Source of the DNA: Paenibacillus sp. IHBB 10380
GTDB lineage: Bacteria; Bacillota; Bacilli; Paenibacillales; Paenibacillaceae
Direction: 5' to 3'
Assembly (NCBI RefSeq): GCF_000949425.1
Contig: NZ_CP010976.1
Coordinates: 3,348,001-3,412,000, forward strand
DNA: 64,000 nt
The translations under genes and the position numbers were made by a program. Below the pieces are notes generated by a model. It was not told where the DNA came from. It saw only the letters and a list, made by a program, of their open reading frames with translations, and searched no databases. Every line of letters starts with the position of its first letter. Within the stretch, counting starts at the first letter, position 1. Shown one piece after another: positions 8,623-17,929 of this stretch.

Positions 8623-9057
8623 TTATTGTTGTTTCATACGAAGCATTTGTTGCAACAGGCTCTCTACATCCTTTTCGGGAAAAACTCCTAATAAAGTTTC
8701 TTCAAAAGTTCCCTGTGCCCTATCAAGCTTGTCTTGGCCTAATTGTGTCAAAGAAGTATAGATACTTCTGCGATCATCGTCGCAAGCATGTCTTTTTAGA
8801 GCTCCGCAGCCCTTTGCTTCGAATCGGCTAACAAGTCTAGAGACAGCGCTCTGGCTTAAACCAAGCATTGACTCCAATTGTTGTAATTTCAGCTTCGTCT
8901 CTGGTGCCTCAGACAAAAATAACAGTAAATAAAATTCTTTTAAAGACAACTGGTGCTTCTCTTGCAAATTCGCTTCCAATTTATTAGCTACGTTCATTTG
9001 TATATGCGTTAAAGTCAACCAACTGGTTATAAGGTCATGGTTAGGGGTATTCTCCAT
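8623..9057 (-). CDS. MarR family transcriptional regulator
   Basis: A 144-residue dimeric winged-helix repressor. The DNA-binding core is clear (LKLQQLESMLGLSQSAVSRLVSRFEAKG, about 55-82), followed by the wing CDDDRRSIYTSLTQLG. The ATG is preceded by AAAGGA. It lies directly downstream of the old yellow enzyme gene on the same strand but about 200 bases away, so it has its own promoter. The word ACGAATTAAT occurs upstream of both genes (9090-9099 and 10332-10341), which may mark a shared operator. MarR control of flavin oxidoreductases by electrophiles or oxidants is a common arrangement, so NamA is the likely target. Confidence 0.9.
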   Translation of the reverse strand: MENTPNHDLITSWLTLTHIQMNVANKLEANLQEKHQLSLKEFYLLLFLSEAPETKLKLQQLESMLGLSQSAVSRLVSRFEAKGCGALKRHACDDDRRSIYTSLTQLGQDKLDRAQGTFEETLLGVFPEKDVESLLQQMLRMKQQ

Positions 9058-9260
9058 ATTATAATTTCCTTTCCGGGCTAAAGCTCATGACGAATTAATA
9101 TAAATTTCACCTTTATAATATTATAACATCAGGTTAACCATTTAACGAGCTTACACTACCGTATTCATCCCTTTACTATATTTAACTTCGCGTTCCTTTT
9201 TGTACAAAAAGAGACCCCATAAAACAGGTCTCCAAAGTCATATTACCCTAGTTATATTCT

Positions 9261-10298
9261 TTATCTTTTGCTTCTGGGAAATCCAAGTTCATACTGTTTA
9301 GGAATATCCGTCTCTTTATTAAGCTGAACTGCAGCTTCCAAAGTCCAGTAAGGATTTCTCAGCATTCCCCGTCCTACCGCAATAAGGTCAGCTTCTTCAT
9401 TTCCGATCACCGCATTGGCAAGAGCAGGTTCGTCCAATCTACCCACCGCAATAACCGGAATATTCAGACTCTGCTTGATTTCTCTAGCCAGAGGGACTTG
9501 ATAAGCAGCATGCGTTCCTGGCTTGCCTGCAGCGGCTATAGGCCCTTCACCGCCTGCGCTGACATGGAAAATATCTGCGCCCGCTTCTTTATATACTTTG
9601 CTGAACTCAAGGCTCTCATTAATTCCATATCCGCCCTCTACATATTCCTTAGCGGAAATACGCATGATTAGAGGCATACCTGTCGGCATTTCGCTTTTTG
9701 CCGCATGAATGACTTCTTTACCGAACAGGGTTAAATCTTGTCCATATTCATCCGTTCTGCGATTTGTTAAAGACGAATGAAACTGGTGAATGAGGTAACC
9801 GTGCGCACCATGAAGCTCAATGACATCAAATCCCGCTTTGACAGCCCGTTTTACGCCCATCCGGAATTTTTCGACCATTTCTTTCACTTCATCAGTCGTT
9901 AATTCCCTTGGCGTTTTAAATTCAGAGTTAAACGGAACTGCCGATGGAGCTACAGGAATCGTCGCATCTTCGGCTTTACGCCCTGCATGGGCAATTTGGA
10001 TGCCCACTTTAGCGCCATATGAATGACAGGCCTCAACGATTCTGGCCAATGCGGGAATCTGTTCATCTGACCAGATCCCGAGATCAAAATCGGTAATTCG
10101 GCCATCAGGCTCAACATCAGTCATTTCAATAATAATTAACCCGGCTCCACCAATTGCTCGGCTCACATAATGCATATAATGCCAATCGGTAGCGATTCCG
10201 TCTTTGTCGTTGACTGAATATTGACACATTGGAGGCATAACCACACGGTTTTTTAGTTTCAAATCCATTATTTCATAGGGGCTAAATAAATCCTTCAT
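9261..10298 (-). CDS. namA: NADPH dehydrogenase, old yellow enzyme family
   Basis: A 345-residue FMN-dependent ene-reductase that reduces activated C=C bonds and nitro compounds with NADPH. I take the ATG at 10296-10298 because AGAGGAGAG precedes it, and the protein then begins MKDLFSPYEI like B. subtilis YqjM/NamA. The YqjM-type signature is complete: MPPMCQYS with the redox-tuning cysteine near 26, IELHGAHGYLIHQF with the paired histidines near residue 165, SSLTNRRTDEYG, and AVGRG near the end. This places it in the thermophilic-like class of the family. It probably detoxifies electrophiles and is likely under the MarR gene next door. Confidence 0.93.
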   Translation of the reverse strand: MKDLFSPYEIMDLKLKNRVVMPPMCQYSVNDKDGIATDWHYMHYVSRAIGGAGLIIIEMTDVEPDGRITDFDLGIWSDEQIPALARIVEACHSYGAKVGIQIAHAGRKAEDATIPVAPSAVPFNSEFKTPRELTTDEVKEMVEKFRMGVKRAVKAGFDVIELHGAHGYLIHQFHSSLTNRRTDEYGQDLTLFGKEVIHAAKSEMPTGMPLIMRISAKEYVEGGYGINESLEFSKVYKEAGADIFHVSAGGEGPIAAAGKPGTHAAYQVPLAREIKQSLNIPVIAVGRLDEPALANAVIGNEEADLIAVGRGMLRNPYWTLEAAVQLNKETDIPKQYELGFPRSKR

Positions 10299-10658
10299 GA
10301 TTTCTCTCCTCTTTGTATAATACATTTAAGCACGAATTAATTATAAATGCATGCTCATGCATATATAATATCGTATAAAGCATTTTTCTGTCAACATCTA
10401 ATAAATCACACATTTTTTAATATGATAATAATAAATCTGTACCGATACAGATCCCTTTTTTTATTATTGCAGCATAAGCACGCTAGATTTAATATGATGG
10501 TAAGCACCTGATTGAAGCTTGGCATACAAACACTATAGAGAAATCATGAACCTGATGATAAACAGCCAAGAACGTTTATTGGTTGCTGTACTTCACGAAG
10601 CGTACTGTCGAACTATATTTCAAAAAAATATATCTTATAAAGTGAGGACTTTGAGATC
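10299..10658. promoter_or_regulatory. divergent promoter region between namA and the EamA gene
   Basis: The gap holds a perfect 7-2-7 inverted repeat ATGCATG-CT-CATGCAT at 10347-10362 close to the namA start, a good candidate operator for the MarR protein. A small hairpin ATCTGTA/TACAGAT at 10435-10452 is followed by a T run on the plus strand. No gene is visible here. Confidence 0.45.
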
Positions 10659-11531
10659 ATGAACAGGATAAATTATTTACTGTTGCTAGGTATCGGCATG
10701 ATCTGGGGTTCGCAATTTTTCTTTGTCGATTTGGTGATCAACTCCATTACGCCGATTACATTAGCGGCCTGCAAAGCTTTGCTAGGAACCCTCACACTTG
10801 CCATGTTAAATTTGTTCTCCGCTAAAAAGGAGAGCACGCAAGGACAATCTAAACTATGGAGCTCATTCATCTGGATTGGGGTGCTGGAGGCGGTTGTGCC
10901 CTTCATCTTGATCGGTTGGGGACAGCAGTATATTAACAGTAGCACGGCTTCTATTTTATTGGGTACCGTGCCGATCTTCACCATTATTTTTGTTAAAATT
11001 TTTGCACCGAACGAAAAGCTGCCATTCAAGAAATGGATGAGTATTATCATCGGATTTGGGGGGTTATGCCTACTATTCGCTCCTGATATTTCTTCAATCT
11101 CTTTTGCTGGGAATTTTATTGGTTATGTGGCTTTATTAGGCGCGTCTATTAGCTTTGCCGCATCGCTGCTTCTGATTAAACGGCTCCCTCCTATGTCTTC
11201 AATTCTAGCTATGCGAAATGTTCTATTCGTTGCGTCAATCATTTTACTGCCGCTTGCTTTTATATTTGAGGACCCATTAAGTATTCAATTGAGCTGGCAG
11301 CAAATCCTTGACGTTATTATATTAGGTGTACTTCAAGCTGGAATAGTATACATGCTGTATAATATGTTGATTAGGCGGACAAGCGCCGCATTTGCATCGC
11401 TCACTAACTATTTGGTACCCCTGTTCGGTATTTTGTTAGGAACAATAGTGTTGGGTGATCAGTTAACATGGAATTCTATCGTTGCGCTAATCGTTATTTT
11501 AGTTTCACTAGCAGTTGGTGAAAAAAGCTAG
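10659..11531 (+). CDS. EamA/DMT family transporter
   Basis: A 290-residue inner-membrane protein with about ten hydrophobic segments in two EamA repeats (about 7-140 and 150-285). The opening GMIWGSQFFFVDL matches the drug/metabolite transporter superfamily, and each repeat ends with the usual LGTxPIF or YNMLIRRTSAAFASLTNYLVPLFG helix. Members export amino acids, metabolites or drugs by proton exchange; the substrate here is not readable. A GAGG lies about 12 bases before the ATG. It is divergent from namA and stands alone. Confidence 0.88.
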   Translation: MNRINYLLLLGIGMIWGSQFFFVDLVINSITPITLAACKALLGTLTLAMLNLFSAKKESTQGQSKLWSSFIWIGVLEAVVPFILIGWGQQYINSSTASILLGTVPIFTIIFVKIFAPNEKLPFKKWMSIIIGFGGLCLLFAPDISSISFAGNFIGYVALLGASISFAASLLLIKRLPPMSSILAMRNVLFVASIILLPLAFIFEDPLSIQLSWQQILDVIILGVLQAGIVYMLYNMLIRRTSAAFASLTNYLVPLFGILLGTIVLGDQLTWNSIVALIVILVSLAVGEKS

Positions 11532-11686
11532 CTACCACCAACCATCATCATGCCTGCGAAAATAGAAAAATCCCTGCGTTGGCAGGGCTGGCAGGCTTCA
11601 GTGGTAATGTTACTATGGAGTCGATGAGACCCCTTATTCTTCATCCTTTCGTACTTCTTATATTTCAATTCATAACGTGACAAAGA

Positions 11687-11717
11687 ATAGGCCGGGAGAT
11701 GCTTGCTCCCGGCCTAT
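11687..11717 (-). terminator. bidirectional terminator between EamA gene and polysaccharide operon
   Basis: ATAGGCCGGGAG and CTCCCGGCCTAT form a perfect 12-bp stem around ATGCTTG. The minus-strand tail ATTCTTTG and plus-strand tail CATCTCTT are both pyrimidine-rich, so it may stop transcripts from both convergent sides. Confidence 0.75.
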
Positions 11718-11803
11718 CATCTCTTATTACCTATTAATTATGGTGCTTGCTGAAACAGTCTTTTTACCATCGCTCGAGATAAGATCATGACACTTCTTTC
11801 CTT

Positions 11804-12892
11804 CTATTGATTCAATTCTTGAATCGTTAACTGCCCAAGTTCGCCCAGCCTCCATATTGCAATTTTGTAGTATCCCCTTTGCCGTAAAGTACTCATCCAC
11901 TGGGATATTGTCACATCGTCGGCATACCACACGGTATGCCTCACATGGTTATCATCGATATAGTCGAAGTACATACTGCCACTTGCGTTATCTCGCTTGG
12001 GAGAACTCACACTCTGAAGAGATAATTCCGCTGCCCGTTTCTCTGTCACTGCGGTCACCTTACCCTGCTCTGCCCAATCAAATCCTCCTGCTGATAACGC
12101 AATAATATTCTCTCCAGGCAACCGATCCATTCTCTTTGCCAGCTTGGTAATGAAGGCCAGATCTGCTTTGGGTCCTGGACCACTGTGAGTGCCGTATAGA
12201 TTGTATGCCATCATAACGTAAGCTGGGCCTTCCGGCAGCTGCAATTTCTCAATGGGCATCCTTGATTCCAGCACGATTCTAAGCGATTTGCCCATCGCAT
12301 GCAGTCTTTGGTACAACTCTCTATAAAAGGCGCAGACATGATCCCAATCGCTATCCTTGATTTTCTCGTAATCAATTTCTACACCGTGAAAGTCATATTT
12401 CGTTACCGCAGCCAATATCTCTTCTATATGCTTTTCTCGGCTTTTGTCTGTGGACATAAGCCTTGTAATCATGTCCGAATCCTTCTGTACCTCGGTTCCA
12501 TCCTTCTTTATAAGGTCATTTACCAATGTCAGATCCACTTCTGTTAAGCCAGATTGTTTCGCAGTCTCAAATATCCGTGGCAGTGCTTCTTGCATTTGTT
12601 CCGTATAATACAGACTATCGCTTTCATCGAAATAAGCTGCGAATACTTGGAAACTAGTAAGACCCTTCGAAATTTCCCGAAGATCTTCAATACTAGATTT
12701 CCACTGCCAGTCTACAACCCAGGCCGATAATTCCAGACTCGGCTCTACCCGAACCAACTTCTTTTCTTCGTGGGATCGGCCTTCGCATCCCATATACATG
12801 GCAGTTATACCTATGATAATCGTGATCGTTACAACAACTCGCCATTTACCTGTCACCTTGAACACCTTGGGTCCTTCCCCTTTACTCACCAT
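11804..12892 (-). CDS. GH18-like glycoside hydrolase, membrane/lipid anchored
   Basis: A protein of up to 362 residues with a positively charged N-terminus, one hydrophobic segment ending MYMGC, and an external TIM-barrel of glycoside hydrolase family 18. The active-site strand reads DFHGVEIDYE (about 167-176), keeping the last Asp and the catalytic Glu of the family. MMAYNLYG and LSAGGFDW are the usual product-side strands. GH18 enzymes cut beta-1,4-linked N-acetylhexosamine chains. The ATG directly abuts the upstream stop (TAAATG). A GTG at 12863-12865 behind GGGGAAGGA may be the true start. It is the last gene of the polysaccharide operon and probably trims or releases the polymer. Confidence 0.78.
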   Translation of the reverse strand: MVSKGEGPKVFKVTGKWRVVVTITIIIGITAMYMGCEGRSHEEKKLVRVEPSLELSAWVVDWQWKSSIEDLREISKGLTSFQVFAAYFDESDSLYYTEQMQEALPRIFETAKQSGLTEVDLTLVNDLIKKDGTEVQKDSDMITRLMSTDKSREKHIEEILAAVTKYDFHGVEIDYEKIKDSDWDHVCAFYRELYQRLHAMGKSLRIVLESRMPIEKLQLPEGPAYVMMAYNLYGTHSGPGPKADLAFITKLAKRMDRLPGENIIALSAGGFDWAEQGKVTAVTEKRAAELSLQSVSSPKRDNASGSMYFDYIDDNHVRHTVWYADDVTISQWMSTLRQRGYYKIAIWRLGELGQLTIQELNQ

Positions 12893-14656
12893 TTAGAAGC
12901 TTTCAATCGCCCAATCAATGGAAGTACTAATTGCTTTTTGTATTTGGGTTACTACTCCTTTGAAGCCTTTAGACTTACTACTGAACAATACAGATGATTG
13001 ACTGTCTTTTTGGTTTAAAGACTCTATTCTCAAATCGCCAAACACCCCATCGTATATATCATCTTTCTTATTCTGAGGGTTATATTCGGATTCGAGCACC
13101 ACACCACCTGTATTGACCGCACTGTCGATATTCACTTCCGTGAGCAATTCCTGATCTACCTTTAATTTCAACTGATTTCCTTGAACGGTGAGTTCAAGAT
13201 TCCTCGTCTGCTTATTATTGACTGGGTACTCCGTTTCGGTAGATAAGGCCCCTTCCGCTGTCTGCTCCTTCGTATACACCGTAGCCTTATCGAAGGCAAG
13301 ATCCTCCGAACGCCATTGAACAGCATCCAATGTACGGGTGAAAATTTGCTCGACTGTGTGCCCCTGCTTCTTCTGATCCACCTGAATCACGTTATTATCC
13401 AACGAAACACGGAGATAGGAATCCTTCTCTTCGTTATAACGAACATATACCGTCTGTTTACCTACAACATTCCCGGTGAGCTTCGTGCTCAGCTTCATAT
13501 CCGTATAATGGCTACTGCCATTCAAGTAAATCTTCCCTGCCCCAGCGGAAGGAGAAGTGAGTGCAATGCGGTCTTCTACGAACTCAGCTGCTCCGCTGAT
13601 GGTTTTCCACTGCTCGGCACGCTTTGCATCGCCGTGAATAAACTGCATACTCTGCTTGCTATCCTTGCCAATCTTCATCAACAGGTGATTAGTGTACCAG
13701 TAAGGCTCCGGCTGAACCCTCGTCAGATCATATAGATTCTGTGTACTGTCATTATACACATGTCCTTCCCGGTTAAAATGCATTTTGAACAGACGCTGGA
13801 TATTAGCATCGTTGGCATCGGACACTAACCGGTTCATCCCCTCATATAGGGTATTAGCATGCATAATCATATACACATTCGGTACAAAGCCCAAAGTATC
13901 TGTATAGATGTCTCTCATTTGCTTGTAATCCCCGTTGATACGGGATTCCATCTCATTGCGGTCTTCCAGCGGAATCATGTTCTCATCACGAATGAAGTCC
14001 ATCAAATAATGATTATAATACTCCACGTTCTCCTTATTACGTAATTGATTCTCACTCTTCATTCCAATAAAGCGGCCCTCTTTATCAAAGATATTAATAT
14101 ACGTCAGACGATAACCATTGGAACCGAGCTCCCAGTATCCCGTCTTCATCATCTTTAGCATGTCTTTGGGCTGTAGAAATTTCCGATCACTATTTCCCAT
14201 TTTATTGGCATAAGAGAGGAAGGTTGCCTTGAAGTTGTATCTCTCCAGAAGGGGCTGCGCAAATAAGCTGGAGTCGTTACGCCCATCCTCAAAGGATAGA
14301 AACAGCGCTTTATCAGGCAGAGCCTTCCCTTTCTGATAGAAATCCATAATATCTTGCTGCGATATCGTCGTATATCCTTGATCATACAACGCCTTCAGCT
14401 GCTGATTTAGTTGCTTCTTCGCCACCAATTTCGGAGTTCCAGAGCGATCTACGCCAAAATAAGATAAGGCGATGAATCCCTTGTCATTGGCCCACGTCGA
14501 CTTAACCGGTTCGTCATAATGCCTTACATTAAATATCACTTGAAACAAAAATATACCCACAGTTAGCAAAATCGCAGCTTGTATAATGGTCTTTATAAAT
14601 TTCTTGCGATCTTTGCGGTGATAATCAAGGGTAGAACTTCGCCTTCCCTTTATCAT
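12893..14656 (-). CDS. membrane NodB-fold pseudo-deacetylase with C-terminal beta domain
   Basis: A 587-residue membrane-anchored protein: one transmembrane helix (about 26-43), then a polysaccharide-deacetylase-like (NodB) domain, then a beta-rich C-terminal region (about 330-560) resembling a carbohydrate-binding jelly roll. The catalytic motif is altered: SFEDGR (121-126) replaces TFDDG, and ELGSNGYRL (176-184) stands where the two zinc-binding histidines are expected. It is therefore probably not a working deacetylase and may bind the polymer instead. The ATG at 14654-14656 with GAGGGTGG ahead is preferred to the GTG five codons earlier. It lies between the synthase and GH18 genes in the operon. 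Confidence 0.72.
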   Translation of the reverse strand: MIKGRRSSTLDYHRKDRKKFIKTIIQAAILLTVGIFLFQVIFNVRHYDEPVKSTWANDKGFIALSYFGVDRSGTPKLVAKKQLNQQLKALYDQGYTTISQQDIMDFYQKGKALPDKALFLSFEDGRNDSSLFAQPLLERYNFKATFLSYANKMGNSDRKFLQPKDMLKMMKTGYWELGSNGYRLTYINIFDKEGRFIGMKSENQLRNKENVEYYNHYLMDFIRDENMIPLEDRNEMESRINGDYKQMRDIYTDTLGFVPNVYMIMHANTLYEGMNRLVSDANDANIQRLFKMHFNREGHVYNDSTQNLYDLTRVQPEPYWYTNHLLMKIGKDSKQSMQFIHGDAKRAEQWKTISGAAEFVEDRIALTSPSAGAGKIYLNGSSHYTDMKLSTKLTGNVVGKQTVYVRYNEEKDSYLRVSLDNNVIQVDQKKQGHTVEQIFTRTLDAVQWRSEDLAFDKATVYTKEQTAEGALSTETEYPVNNKQTRNLELTVQGNQLKLKVDQELLTEVNIDSAVNTGGVVLESEYNPQNKKDDIYDGVFGDLRIESLNQKDSQSSVLFSSKSKGFKGVVTQIQKAISTSIDWAIESF

Positions 14657-14695
14657 TTCTGCCACCCTCACTCTTTATATTCTTCGATAATGGAC

Positions 14696-16558
14696 TTAGA
14701 AAGGTAGTCCGAATTTTTTTTTTTTTTTCTTTCTTGCCTCTTTTTTATTTCTGGCTTCGACATCCTGAGGTGTTTCTCTCGTTCCCCAAGTCGATTTCCA
14801 GAAGGTCACCCAGGCGACAGGCATTTGCCATAACAGCACAAATTCATAGAAAATACAGAATACAAGTCCAAAAATCCATAGTTTACTTTTACGTAACAGA
14901 AGATGTGCGAGGCTCATAAGCATCGCCATCAGAAATAATCCCATTAGGAAAGTACCTGGAAAGACATGATGCACGAGCGGAACATATATCAAATTGTATA
15001 GCACGATGACAGGCGCAGCGATCGGCACAATCAGACCAATATAGAAGAATAGAGTCATGAAGGGTTCTTTGCGCCAGATAAAACCTCCGGCTCTGAGCGA
15101 TTCCCGGAGCCATGATCGTTTCCATCTCATTTGTTGTTTCAAGAAAATCCCCATATCTGAAGGAACAATGGTCGAGCAGATCGCCCTATCCTGATAACCG
15201 GTTCGATGAGTTTTCAATATAAAATTCGTCATGCTCCGGTCATCACCAAAGGTAGCAGGTTGTCCCAGAAACTTCTGATTGAGCCAGGCTTCAGAATGCT
15301 TCACAATTAGTTCCTTTCGATAGCAGGATAGAGGCCCCGATAAGCAGGTTACGCTATCGAACCATGATTCAGCCGCTTTCATGATACGAAAAGCAATATA
15401 ATATCTGACGGTCTGCAGCTTGGTCACCGAGTTGGTATATTTGTTCTCCACATCCGTTCGACCGGCAACACCGCCCATACGGGGGTCCTGAAAGGGCTGA
15501 ACCAGATGCTTAATCGCTAATGGGTCTAGGAAACTATCGGAATCCACGAACACAACCAGATCATGCTTAGCCATTTCTACACCCTTAACCAGAGCTACCC
15601 GTTTTCCCCCATTTTCCGTCAAAACGTGCATTCTCAAGCGTTCTTTAGTCATATATCGATCTGCTTCTCTATGAATCATATCGATTGTCTTGTGTATCTG
15701 CTCCACGGATCTGTCTGTTGAACGGTCATCAACAACGATAACCTCCAGTTTATCAATCGGATAATCCTGATTCATACAACTTAATATCGTGCGGTGTATC
15801 CATTCCTCCTCATTGAAGCAAGGAATAATAATCGATACCCCCGGCATATAATCAGCATTGATTGGTACATCACGGTACAAAGCTCCGAATAAATAGCGTG
15901 TTAGCAGAAAAGCCGCGGCCGTAAGGCTGTATAAATACAGCAACAGATTATATTTAAAATAAATAATACTCTCCACACGCATTAGCATAATGAAGATAAC
16001 AGCTACAAACAGCAAACCACTGGCTGTATAAACTGAATAACCCCAGCGTTTCCTCTGAAAATAGTCCGTCAAAGGTTTTACAAATTCAAACGCAATCATA
16101 TGCTTCTCTTGTTTCTCCGTCTGCTGCTTAAATATGCGAATTATCACCGCATCCGTCTTTACCCTCGACTCAAAGCCTTCAGGCATCGTACCTGGGGGAA
16201 TATCGAATCGAATCGACACGGTATCTTCGACCTTGAAGTGATCTATTTCATCATGAAGTTCAACTAATACCCCTGTAGAAGAAACATCCACGGCCCGCGC
16301 CTTTATACCAGCTTTACTCTTCTGACCCTTCGCAACAATCAGAACCTCAAAGTCTGCCGTATATCTTAAGCTAAGCATACGCAACTTACTGCGATACTCG
16401 GAATCCATTTCTGCATCAACCGTTATATCATTCTGTATTCCTCTACGATCAAGCGTTACCCTGATATTCTCAGGATCGGGTACATTGGATAATGTACGTC
16501 TATCTGACCGTGGAGAAGTTAGTACCTCATCAATCCTTTTCCTTTTTCTTCTTATCAC
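14696..16558 (-). CDS. PilZ domain-family 2 glycosyltransferase fusion (polysaccharide synthase)
   Basis: A 620-residue processive glycosyltransferase with an N-terminal c-di-GMP receptor domain. PilZ motifs are complete: RSKLR at 56-60 and DVSSTG at 91-96. Two membrane helices follow (about 176-225), then a GT-A domain with VSIIIPCFNE (241-250), VVDDRSTD, DSD (339-341), GDD (438-440) and QQMRW (475-479), the QxxRW of chitin, hyaluronan and cellulose synthases. More membrane helices close the protein. Unlike BcsA the PilZ domain is N-terminal. The start is GTG with GGAGA upstream. The last codons lie in a run of 15 A residues encoding six lysines. It is the core of the operon and should build and extrude the polymer. 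Confidence 0.88.
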   Translation of the reverse strand: MIRRKRKRIDEVLTSPRSDRRTLSNVPDPENIRVTLDRRGIQNDITVDAEMDSEYRSKLRMLSLRYTADFEVLIVAKGQKSKAGIKARAVDVSSTGVLVELHDEIDHFKVEDTVSIRFDIPPGTMPEGFESRVKTDAVIIRIFKQQTEKQEKHMIAFEFVKPLTDYFQRKRWGYSVYTASGLLFVAVIFIMLMRVESIIYFKYNLLLYLYSLTAAAFLLTRYLFGALYRDVPINADYMPGVSIIIPCFNEEEWIHRTILSCMNQDYPIDKLEVIVVDDRSTDRSVEQIHKTIDMIHREADRYMTKERLRMHVLTENGGKRVALVKGVEMAKHDLVVFVDSDSFLDPLAIKHLVQPFQDPRMGGVAGRTDVENKYTNSVTKLQTVRYYIAFRIMKAAESWFDSVTCLSGPLSCYRKELIVKHSEAWLNQKFLGQPATFGDDRSMTNFILKTHRTGYQDRAICSTIVPSDMGIFLKQQMRWKRSWLRESLRAGGFIWRKEPFMTLFFYIGLIVPIAAPVIVLYNLIYVPLVHHVFPGTFLMGLFLMAMLMSLAHLLLRKSKLWIFGLVFCIFYEFVLLWQMPVAWVTFWKSTWGTRETPQDVEARNKKEARKKKKKKFGLPF

Positions 16559-16582
16559 GGTTGTGATTCTCCAATCTATTCA

Positions 16583-17908
16583 TTATAGCCTCCAGTAATG
16601 ATACCCACGGCTCTCATAGTCGGCCTTGTTATAAACTCCCTTTATATCTACCAACACCTTCGGTTGGTGGATACTGTACATTTGGTCAATTTCCTGGAAG
16701 CTCATTTGAGCGATTGATTGATGCGGGACGGCGACAATCAGAACGTTCAATTGATTCAAATCAGACGGCTCGGACAGTTTAAGCCTATACTCCGAATAAA
16801 CCTGCTCTTTATCAACTAATGGATCTACTATGATAGGTTGAATGCCATACTCCTGAAGCTCATCGATAATATCGATAACCTTCGTATTACGAGTATCCGA
16901 ACTGTCCTCTTTATAGGACAAGCCCAACAATCCAATCCTCACATCGATTAAATCTAGCCTCATATGGACCAGTATTTTAATAATATACTGTGCAATATAT
17001 TTACCCATTCCATCGTTAATATGGCGGCCTGCAAGAATAATCTGTGAGTGATAACCTATATCCTCAGCTTTGTACGTTAAATAATATGGATCAATACCGA
17101 TACAATGCCCCCCCACAAGACCAGGAGAAAAGTTAAGGAAATTCCACTTGGTGCCAGCAGCCTGAAGAACCTCTTTCGTGTCGATTTTCATCCGATTGAA
17201 CAACATCGACAGCTCGTTCATGAAGGCGATGTTAATGTCCCTCTGCGCATTCTCGATGACTTTCGCTGCCTCCGCTACTTTAATACTCTCTGCTCGGTAT
17301 ACACCAGCTTCGATGACAAGCTCGTACACATTTGCTATCGTTTCCAGCGCATCCTTATCGATACCGGAAACGATTTTAACGATGTTCTCCAGTCGATGAA
17401 CCGTATCACCCGGATTAATTCGTTCAGGAGAATACCCAACCTTAAAGTCATCGCCACAGCGTAGGCCCGATTCCGCCTCCAGAATAGGAATGCATACTTC
17501 CTCCGTCACCCCTGGATAGACCGTCGATTCGAACACAACGATAGCACCCTTCGTCAATTTTTTAGCGACAATTTGACTGGCACTTTGAACATATTTCAGG
17601 TCCGGCACATTCCCGCTTTGGACGGGTGTGGGAACCGCTATAATGAAGAATTTCACTCCACTCAATTGCTCTATATCCGAAGTAAAGTCTACGGAGCAAT
17701 TCTTGATTTCTCCATCTTCCATCTCACCCGTTGCATCGATACCGCTGCGGTATCCATTTACCTTCTGTACATTCACATCAAACCCGATCACGTTAACCTT
17801 TTTCGAAAAGGCAACAGCTATGGGGAGACCCACATATCCAAGACCAACGACAGCCAAAGGCGCTTGCCGATTAACAATTCCCTCATACGTTTCTGACTTA
17901 GTTCTCAT
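16583..17908 (-). CDS. UDP-N-acetylhexosamine 6-dehydrogenase (TviB/WbpO-like)
   Basis: A 441-residue NAD-dependent nucleotide-sugar dehydrogenase that oxidises the C6 hydroxyl of a UDP-N-acetylhexosamine to the uronic acid. The Rossmann motif GLGYVGLP (22-29), IIAVPTPV, the central helix and the catalytic cysteine in GGHCIGIDPYYLTYKA (Cys 269) are intact, and SYKEDSSDTRN begins the C-terminal domain. The sequence looks closer to Vi-antigen TviB and WbpO than to UDP-glucose dehydrogenases, so UDP-GlcNAc or UDP-GalNAc is the likelier substrate. The ATG at 17906-17908 fits the GGAG spacing better than the TTG three codons earlier. It would feed the PilZ-GT2 synthase next to it. Confidence 0.88.
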   Translation of the reverse strand: MRTKSETYEGIVNRQAPLAVVGLGYVGLPIAVAFSKKVNVIGFDVNVQKVNGYRSGIDATGEMEDGEIKNCSVDFTSDIEQLSGVKFFIIAVPTPVQSGNVPDLKYVQSASQIVAKKLTKGAIVVFESTVYPGVTEEVCIPILEAESGLRCGDDFKVGYSPERINPGDTVHRLENIVKIVSGIDKDALETIANVYELVIEAGVYRAESIKVAEAAKVIENAQRDINIAFMNELSMLFNRMKIDTKEVLQAAGTKWNFLNFSPGLVGGHCIGIDPYYLTYKAEDIGYHSQIILAGRHINDGMGKYIAQYIIKILVHMRLDLIDVRIGLLGLSYKEDSSDTRNTKVIDIIDELQEYGIQPIIVDPLVDKEQVYSEYRLKLSEPSDLNQLNVLIVAVPHQSIAQMSFQEIDQMYSIHQPKVLVDIKGVYNKADYESRGYHYWRL

Positions 17909-17929
17909 GTCACCCAACTCCAGTTTCTA

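Noticed and set aside
11572..11586. Hairpin CCCTGC/GCAGGG as the EamA terminator
   Set aside because: The T-rich tail is on the minus strand only, so it does not end the plus-strand gene convincingly.
11727..11930. A 67-residue frame overlapping the GH18 gene end
   Set aside because: It lies in another frame of the GH18 gene and has no signals of its own.
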